Shown piece by piece: positions 37,201 to 46,200 of a DNA stretch of 64,000 nt. A program made the position numbers and the translations under genes. Source of the DNA: Nyssa sinensis (lineage: Eukaryota > Streptophyta > Magnoliopsida > Cornales > Nyssaceae). Where the stretch lies: positions 36,707,896 through 36,771,895 of the forward strand of contig CM018043.1 of the NCBI GenBank assembly GCA_008638375.1. Reading direction: 5' to 3'. Each line of letters starts with the position of its first letter. Positions within the stretch are counted from its first letter, which is position 1. The notes below the pieces were generated by a model. The model saw only the letters and a program-made list of their open reading frames with translations, was not told the DNA's origin and searched no databases.

Positions 37201-40200
37201 ATTGGAGACTCGTGAAGAAGCATGAACACAAAACATGATGCAAGTATAAGGCCTGTGTCATTGGTGCTAGGTTTCAAATGAAGAGAGAGGAATTCAAAGA
37301 GTTTGTTGTATTTGTTGGTTTATGTATTTGAGAGTTTATATATTCAGCTTCAGTTGTGGATAATGCGATACAGTTTTGTTTTTTGCTAAACCAGGATACC
37401 GGATAAGATCCAACATAAAAGCATCCTCTAGATGTACTCTTTCTATCATCTATACTTCCAGCTCAATTTGCATCATAATATCTTGCTAATATATAATTGG
37501 TCTCTCTAAAATACCATAACTCGTAGTTTATAGTTCCATAGACTAACTCTCTCATGATTAATATTCAATAAGTTAATAATAATTAATAAATTTTTAAGGA
37601 ACTGACTTGGTTCTATGGTGGACAATTAATAATTCTATTACTTAATAATTAATACTTTTTTTCAAAAATTACCTTCATAATATTAATTATTAGAGAGATA
37701 AAATGGTTATACATGTACTTATATATATCCCGTTTATGATACGTCCTGTTAATTATATTTGTAAATTGTACTTTAATTGAAGTCAATAGTATAAGTGAGG
37801 AAAATTATGATATGAGTAAGCGTAGAAACATAACTTATTTGGTTTAAAAGGATATTAGGAATTTTTCTCTGTCTTGAGTCGAACATTTTATGTATTTTTT
37901 ATGAAATATCGAAATGTCATTAAAAAGTTGCATATAAGGTATCTTTTTGTGTCGAAATTCATATACATGTATGAAACAATTTTTTATTAATAAAAGTATA
38001 AGAAAAATTTATAATTAATAATTCTAATGATAAATAAATTTTCAATCTCCCATGTCTATTAATTATAAGAGAGTTGACTGTTTATATCTAATTGTACGTT
38101 TAGCCCTAATAAATGGGACTCTTTGGGTTTTGACTGAAATGTAGCACAAATTCCAATGCTAAAAGTAATATCTGGTCTACTTGTCATTAGGTATAGTAAA
38201 CTTCTTATTATTCTTCTATAAAGTCTAGCATCTACACTTTTTCCTAAGGTATCTTTACTTAATTTTGTACAAGGACTCATTGGAGTACGTAATGGTTTTG
38301 ATGTTTCTAATCCAAATTTCTTTAGTAGGTTTTTAACATATTTAGATTGTGAAATAAATATTCCATCATCTAACTGTTTAACTTGTAGACCTAAAAAGAA
38401 TGTTAACTCAACAACCATGCTCATTTGAAATTCTTCCTCCATCATCCTTGTAGAAGTATCTATTAGTGATTTTGAAGTGGAACCAAACACAATATCATGT
38501 AGTCATTAAAACATGTTTTTCACTTCTCTTAACAAATAAGGTCTTGTCTACTCCCCCTCTCGTGTAGTCATTAGATAATAAATACTTGGTTAACCTTTCA
38601 TACCAAGTACGAGGAGCTTGTTTTAACCCGTATAAGGCTTTGTCTAGGTGATAGACATAATCAAGATGTTTTGGATCCTCAAAGTCTTTAGGTTGTTCTA
38701 CATATGCTTCTTCTTTTAGGTAACCATTTAGAAAAGCACTTTTGATATCAATCTGATGTAACTTGAGTTTTTATGCACATGCCATAGCTAACAAAATTTG
38801 AATGGACTCTAACCTTGCAACAAGGGAAAATGTTTCATCATAATCTATACCTTCAACTTGTGTATATCCTTGTTCTACTAGTCTTTCCATTTCTAATGAT
38901 TGTACCAAATTCATCTAATTTGTTTTTAAAGATACACATGGTTCCAATTACATTAGTATTTTCTGATCTTGGAATAAGAACTCACACTTTATTTTTCTCA
39001 AATTGACCTAACTCTCCTTGCAGTGTCTCAATCCAATTTTCATCTTTTAGAGCTCCAGTCACATTTTTTGGTTCATATGATGAGGTATAACACATATGAG
39101 TGACTTCATTTATGATCTTTCTACTCCTAGTTTGCATCTAACTCCTAACATCACCAAGTACTTCTGTGACAGGATGGTTCTTTTGTGTCCTAGTTAGTCT
39201 TATTATTGAAGATGATTCAGGTTGATCTGATTGATGATCAATATGTACCGACTCATTTCCACACTCTTCTTGAAGCAGATCTATCACTGTTGACCTTGTA
39301 GGACTCATCTATATGATTTGGAGCTTCATTGTACTCTTCATTATTTACTACTTCATTAACATAGGGCATAAAAATATCATCGTAATCGTAACTTATCTCA
39401 TCATTATCACAATTTATGAGATCATCCACTATGACAGACTGATTCCATTACTTTAGAGGTTCTCAAGTCGAATACTCTATAACCCCAACTATTCATAGCA
39501 TATGCTAAAAAAACCTTCATCACTCTTGGAGTCAAATTTCCCTAAATGTTCTCTCTCTCAAACTGTAGCAAGGACTACCAAAAGTTTTAAAATATTTAAC
39601 AGTAGGTTTCTTCCCAATCCATAACTCATATGGAGTTATGAGTATTCCTGGTCTTAGATATACTCTATTAATGGTGTAGCATGCAGTGTTTACGGCCTCA
39701 ACCCATAGATTTTTGGCTAATTGCCTACTATTGAGCATAACTTGGGCCATTTGTTGAACCACTCTATTCTTTCTGTCAACAACTCTGTTTTGTTGTGGAG
39801 TACCAGCAACTGAGAGTTCATAAGCTATTTTTAGTGAATCAAGATAATCAGTAAACTCTGACTTAGCAAATTATGTACCTCTATCACTTCGGATTCTGGT
39901 AATCAAGTATCCTTTTTCTTTTTGAGTCATTTTACATAATTTAGTAAGTTCTTTAGAGGCATCAAATTTTTTTCTAAGAAAATCAACCCATGTTCATTTA
40001 GAAAAATCATTAACAACCACCGAGATGTAGTTTTGCTAGGTATACTTTCTATAGGAACTGGTCCCATCAGATCCATATATAGTATTAGTAGCTCTAATGT
40101 TTTAGTTGTTGCAATTTGATTTTTTCTTTTGTGTGAGGCTCTTATTTTCTTTCCCTATTGACATGGGGCACGCATAGCTTTCTTGGGTGCTTGTAAGGTG

Positions 40201-43200
40201 GGTAGACCTCTTAACAATTTCTGTCTTGGAGATTCTTGCTAGAACCTTCATACTGACATGTCCTCACCTTTGGTGTCATAGGTCTATGGTATCTAGACTG
40301 GTTCTATTGCATACATTTGTAAGGTCTGGTATTACCGAATAACAATTATTTGCAGTCCTAAGACCCCTTACGATGCACTCTCTATCTTTGTCTATCACTG
40401 AACAGTCAAAATTCTCAAAATTGACTTTATGTTGTGAGTCACACTTATTAAACTTGCTTTAAGTCCATTAACATGAAGGACATCATCTATTTTAGGGAAT
40501 CCAGGTATTCTAATGGAACCTTTTCAATTATCTTACGTTTATTTCCATCTCCTACAGTGATGGTTCCACCTTTGCAATTTTCTAAATAACAAAATTGTGT
40601 TTTGTCACAAGTCATATGTCTTGAGCAACCACTATCAAATAGCCATGTAGATGTGGCTGTAGCTTTGTAGGAAGTATGTGCTAAAGAAGTTTTGACCAGT
40701 TCTTTTCTTACCCGTATTGATTTTATAACATCTTTAGCCTTTTTGGGTGAGTTTGAGGGAGACATGTCCATCTTTTAGTTTTTCATTTTAAGGTTCTTGG
40801 ATGGATATCCTCTTGACATATTTTCCCGTCTATTTATTTTCTTAGACTGTTCATTTAATTTGTGGAGTACACTCTGAACTTCCTTTTGTTGTTTGGATTT
40901 AGAATTTTGATTCATTGGAGGATACCAAAATTGATAACAAAATGGCCTAATATGACCCTTAACTCCACAATGATGACAAATAGGAATAAATTCCTTATCT
41001 AAATTTTGAACTTTATTAGAGGATCTAGGAACTTCTTTCTGGACAACTAGTTCATTAGTGTTTGACTTACTAGAGGATGTTCCTTTAGTTTTTGATTTGG
41101 GTTGTTTTAGTTTTTCAATAAATCCTAATCTTGTCTTATCACTAGGGGATTTTGAATCTGTCAAAATCTCGTCAAGTTTTAAGGTTCCCTTATTCATATT
41201 TTGGATTGTTGCATTAGCCCTATTCAGTTCTTTTTTGAAGATTTTTGTTCTTATTGCTTTCTTGAAACTTATCCTCGAGAAGTTTCGGTTTATCCTCTAA
41301 GGCGACTAATAAGGATTGCATCCCCTCTACTTGTGTTTTAGATTGTTCTAGTTCGGATTCAAGTGTATACTACTTTGTATTCTCTAGTTCATTAACCTTA
41401 GCCATGAATTTTTTTATTTATCTTCTTCAGCCTAATACATTCAACAACCATAGCATTATAGGCATTCTATAGTCCTTCATCATTCGAATCAAAATCTAGT
41501 TTTTTACTAGAATTTTCAATGCTCAAAATTGAACTCATTGAATCAAACCCCATCTAAGTAAAGTGAAATTTCAGACACTCCCACTATTTAAGAATTTCAC
41601 AAACTAAATTCCTAGGAGGACTAGCTCTATTACCAATTGTGAAAACTGTTTGGAGAAAAATTTAACATGTGGAATTATACGAGTTAATAATCAAGACCTA
41701 ATAAGGTTAGGTTCAATTAATTATGACCGCTGTCTTATTTATCACTAAACTTAATTGTATGAGATTAACTATTGCCTAAGAAATCCTTTTGTTGAATTAC
41801 TTAAATAATGAATCTAAATATATCTAGCACTATATTAAAATAAACAGAATAGTAAAAATATGAAGAAGATGAAGAATTACGTAGGAAACCCTCCTGGCAG
41901 AATAAAACCCACCACAAGTTACATAAATCCACTATTCAAAGTTGAAGAGTACAACGAGAATTTGTAGACGGAGTAACAGGTAAATCACTAGAGGTGATAG
42001 GTTAGTTGTATGTGGGTTTTTGTGGACTTGTACATCGTTCTTTTTACTAGTGGATTTTTGCAACTTGTGGTGGGTTTTATTTCTTTCTCACATAATTCCT
42101 CGTGTTTTTCATATTTTTACTATTCTGTTTATTTTAATATAGTGCTTGATATATTTGGATTCATTGTTTAAATAATTCAACAAAATGATTTCTTAGGCAA
42201 TAGTCAATCTCATTCAATTAAGTTCAGTGATAAGTAAGACAACGATCATAATTAATTGTACCTAACCTTATTAGGTCTTAATTAATTAACTGGTATAATT
42301 CCACATGTTAAATTTTTCTCGAAACAATTTTCACAATCAATTGTTGAGATCTTAAGATTTTAGATGAGTTGGATGGTTTAACATGGTATCAAAGCCTTGG
42401 TTATTAGAGGTCTTTGTGTTTAAGACTCTTCATTTGCATTTTGATGGGGATCAAGAACGACTTCATGGTCCATTTATATTTGATCCAGGAGGATATATAT
42501 TGTTATGTAATTTTATTTTTATTTAATTTATTTGTTCATATTTAGGATTTGTTTGAGTTGATATAGGATATGTTTTAGTTCCTTAATTCTAGGATTTGAT
42601 TACTTTGAGTTTTCCTATATAAGGGATAGGTTATATTGAATGGATTTAGACTTCGATATTTAATAATTATAGAATATTGATTTTTTGCTCTCTCGGATCT
42701 CTTTTCTCTCTTCCTATTTCTTCCTCTTCTTCCCTTCTCTTCTTTAATCTCTCTCTACTGGTCCTACATCAATTTGGTATCAGAGCAAACCTCGGTCCAC
42801 CGTACAGTTCCAGTACCATCATTCCATTACAGCCACCAGTTCATCACAGTCCACCATCGCCCCAACAAAATCAGCCATCATTGTTTGTCACTGATCACAA
42901 CCTTCAAAAAAAAAAAAAAATTCAATCGCTGCTCTTTTGCTCATTACAGTTCATCGTCATCTCTGCAATCAAAGAGAAGAAATCAGCCCATTCATTGGCA
43001 TCACTCACAACCGCTATTCATCAGTGTTCACCACCAGGGCAATCATCAACGAGACATCATCGCTGTTTGCTGGAACCATCGACACAGACCCGCAGCCTTG
43101 CCATCACTGCTCATCATCGATATTTCATTCAGATCCTCTGACTGTCATCGTCTTTGCATGTGAATCCCTAGAGACAGATCTGAGACAATTGCGATTCTGG

Positions 43201-46200
43201 TTTATCATCGCTGATCTCGCATGTAGCATATCACCGTTGACATCACTGTGAACAGAAGAAAAAGAAGAAAGGGCTCGAAGAATTCCAAGCTTTAGAACCA
43301 TCGTCAAAGTTGACGACTTTGTCGTCGTTGAATCTCATAGTCACACAATCAATCGCAGACTGAAACCCTCGAGTGTTCGTTGCCGGAATCCACCATCACT
43401 GGTGATGACGTGCTCCATTACTGCCACATAGCCGTGTTCAGTGCCTGCATTCTTGTTTCGAAGAGTTGTGTACCAATCAGAGCACTATTTTTTTGATTGA
43501 CGTCGTAACATCGTGTCTTCGTGAAGCGGCCATCATCATTGACCAATATCCCTTGCCTTACTGTGCTGTCGCTGCCAGTTCGACATCGTCGCAGATCAGC
43601 TTCGAGTACCATCGCAACTTGTAGTCGTCCGTTGTTCATCGCCAACAACGAAGCTGGTGTTTGTCCTCTGCTGCGCCATCATTGCTGCTGCAGAGAATTT
43701 GTGTTCAAAGCCCCAATTGTTTGCAACTAAATCAAAGCCAGATGTGAACCCTTGTGGCCCAACCAAATTTAAACCCAGGCCTTGTTCAATTTTACCCAGA
43801 TATTTGACCCTCAGTAACTTCATTTAACTAGGCCCAATTTTACCCAATTCATTTGTTTTACCCAAGTCTAACTTGTACTCCACCCATCTGTTAACCAAGA
43901 GCCTAATTTACACCCAGCCCACATCATTTAAACCATATAGACCAGTCCAAGCCCTTTTCATTTGCCTAGGCCCATTTTTTTTTTTGTCTAACCAAAAAAA
44001 ACCAGCCAAGCTCCACCCAGCTACCTACATCCAGAACAAAACCAGTCCTGCAACTTTGAAACAGCCCAAATTGCAATGAGCTTCAGAATACAGTGAAGGG
44101 TTTTTGAGACTTCGTGAAAAGGTATGCATTACTCTATTTTGAAGATTGTGCTATTTTTAAATTCAATTTAGTATGTTTGTAAATTGGCACAGAGGTCCTC
44201 ATGACATATTTTACTTGTCTTTGATTGTCTTTCTTTAAACTTTCATTCTCAACTTTGCCTCTAGCCTCACATGTTGTTTCAAGTCTTGTTTAATTTTCTT
44301 TCAATTCTTTTTTAATTTTCATAGTATTCGTCTCATTAAAAAAAAAAAAAAATGTTTTGTGATGCTTCAACATATGGATATAGAAAAAGAACTATTAAAG
44401 AGGATACCAAGCGTTACCATATGGCTCATCATATTGATAGATATCCTAGGTTCTATGAGGGTAAAAGGGATGACATTCTTAGACACTCTTATGCATACAG
44501 TGGGTACCAAGAGGGGTCCCTTTGGCATTCTCCCCAGAGCTACTATTATGATTCACCTAGGTATTCCCATGATGAAATAAATGACTCTAGGTACTTGCAA
44601 CATAATGAAGAGGAGAACTCTCAAGCCAGTTATATGTCACTTCCACAAAATATGTCCCAAGTTCGATCTTAGAGGTATCATTTGGAACCCTCTAATTTCG
44701 AATCTTATCCTAAAGATTTGTGGTGTAACTTACCTGACCCTACCCAAGAAGATGCGTGGAAACACCTACAACTCTTTCGAATTAATCTTAAATGTGGGGA
44801 AAAAATATGAAAAATTCTCATTGATGGTCGTAGTCACGTTAACATCGTGTCACTATCTATTGTTACTAGAATGAATTTACGACCTGAGACTCATTCCCAA
44901 CCATTTGAGGTAGAATGGATAGGTGATGTATCCGTGCTAGTCACAGAGAGGTGTCTAGTGCCATTTCAAATGGGTGATTATTCTGTCAACATTGTTGTGA
45001 TGTTTTGCCTATGAGAATTAGTCATGTGCTTTTAGGAAAACCTTGGATAAATAAGCTTGGTGTGACCCATAATTTGAAAGATAACACGTGCTTTTAGATA
45101 CAAGGGTAAGACCATCAAATTAGTTTCTTTCAAACCCAAAATCAATAACAATGAAGAAAACCTTAGGCCTTCTCCTCTTGTTCCTTGTGACCTAGAACCG
45201 AATTGAGAAGTTCCTAGGTCCATTCCTCTGTGTCCATCTAAAGAGGTAGTTGACCCATCATTTGTGGAAACTAAAACATCCAAAGCTGCTCAAGCTGAGA
45301 CACTAAGGGAACCTCATGATGCATTGCCTCATACTATAGATGAGCAAGTACTTTCTATCTTAGATAAATTTGAGTGCGAGCATCCCGAGCGAGCATTTGA
45401 TCCCATGCATGTGGAAAATAATAGAATTTCTAATGATGCATCTGAACCTTCGGTTGTCACACATTCAGCAGTTCAGTTATCAACCCAAGGATCTCTCTGT
45501 AATAATTTTCTTGCTTTTGCTCCTGCCTTAGACTATTGTGTCAAGTCTACATATTTACTGCCTTCCTCCACTAATTTTTCATCATCCAAATCCGTTGGTA
45601 AATTTTCTACTATTCTCGAATTTGGACTTGATGCTTATTACTTGCAATACCATTGGATTTAAAAATTAGTTCAATTTTCAATATGGAGGAAATGCTATCT
45701 AATCAGGGTCCTTTGGAGCCTTCTATGTTTCTTGATGGTCTTCGTGCAGGTGGTGTTGTTATTTCTCCGATATCAAATCTGATCCTTCTACTACTCCAAC
45801 AGCAGACCATAAATCATATGGAGTTTGTTCTTATGAGTCAAGTTGAAGATTCTTCAACTGCTAATTTCTGTTGTTTCCTTGGAAGATGTTGTTCCACTAC
45901 TGCTTGTTGCTGCCATAATTTCCATCTTTCGCCGTCGTTCTTCCATTCTAACTCGCTAGAGTTGAGTTTTTTTTAGCCAGAGAGAAATGATGGGGATCAA
46001 GAAGGACTTTATGGTCCATTCATATTTGATCCGGAAGGATATATATTGTTATTTAATTTTATTTTTATTTAATTTATATTTTCATATTTAGGATTTGTTT
46101 GGGTTGATATAGGATATGTTTTAATTCCTTAATTCTAGGATTTGATTACTTTGAGTTTTCCTATATAAGGGATAGGTTGTATTGAATGGATTTAGACTTT

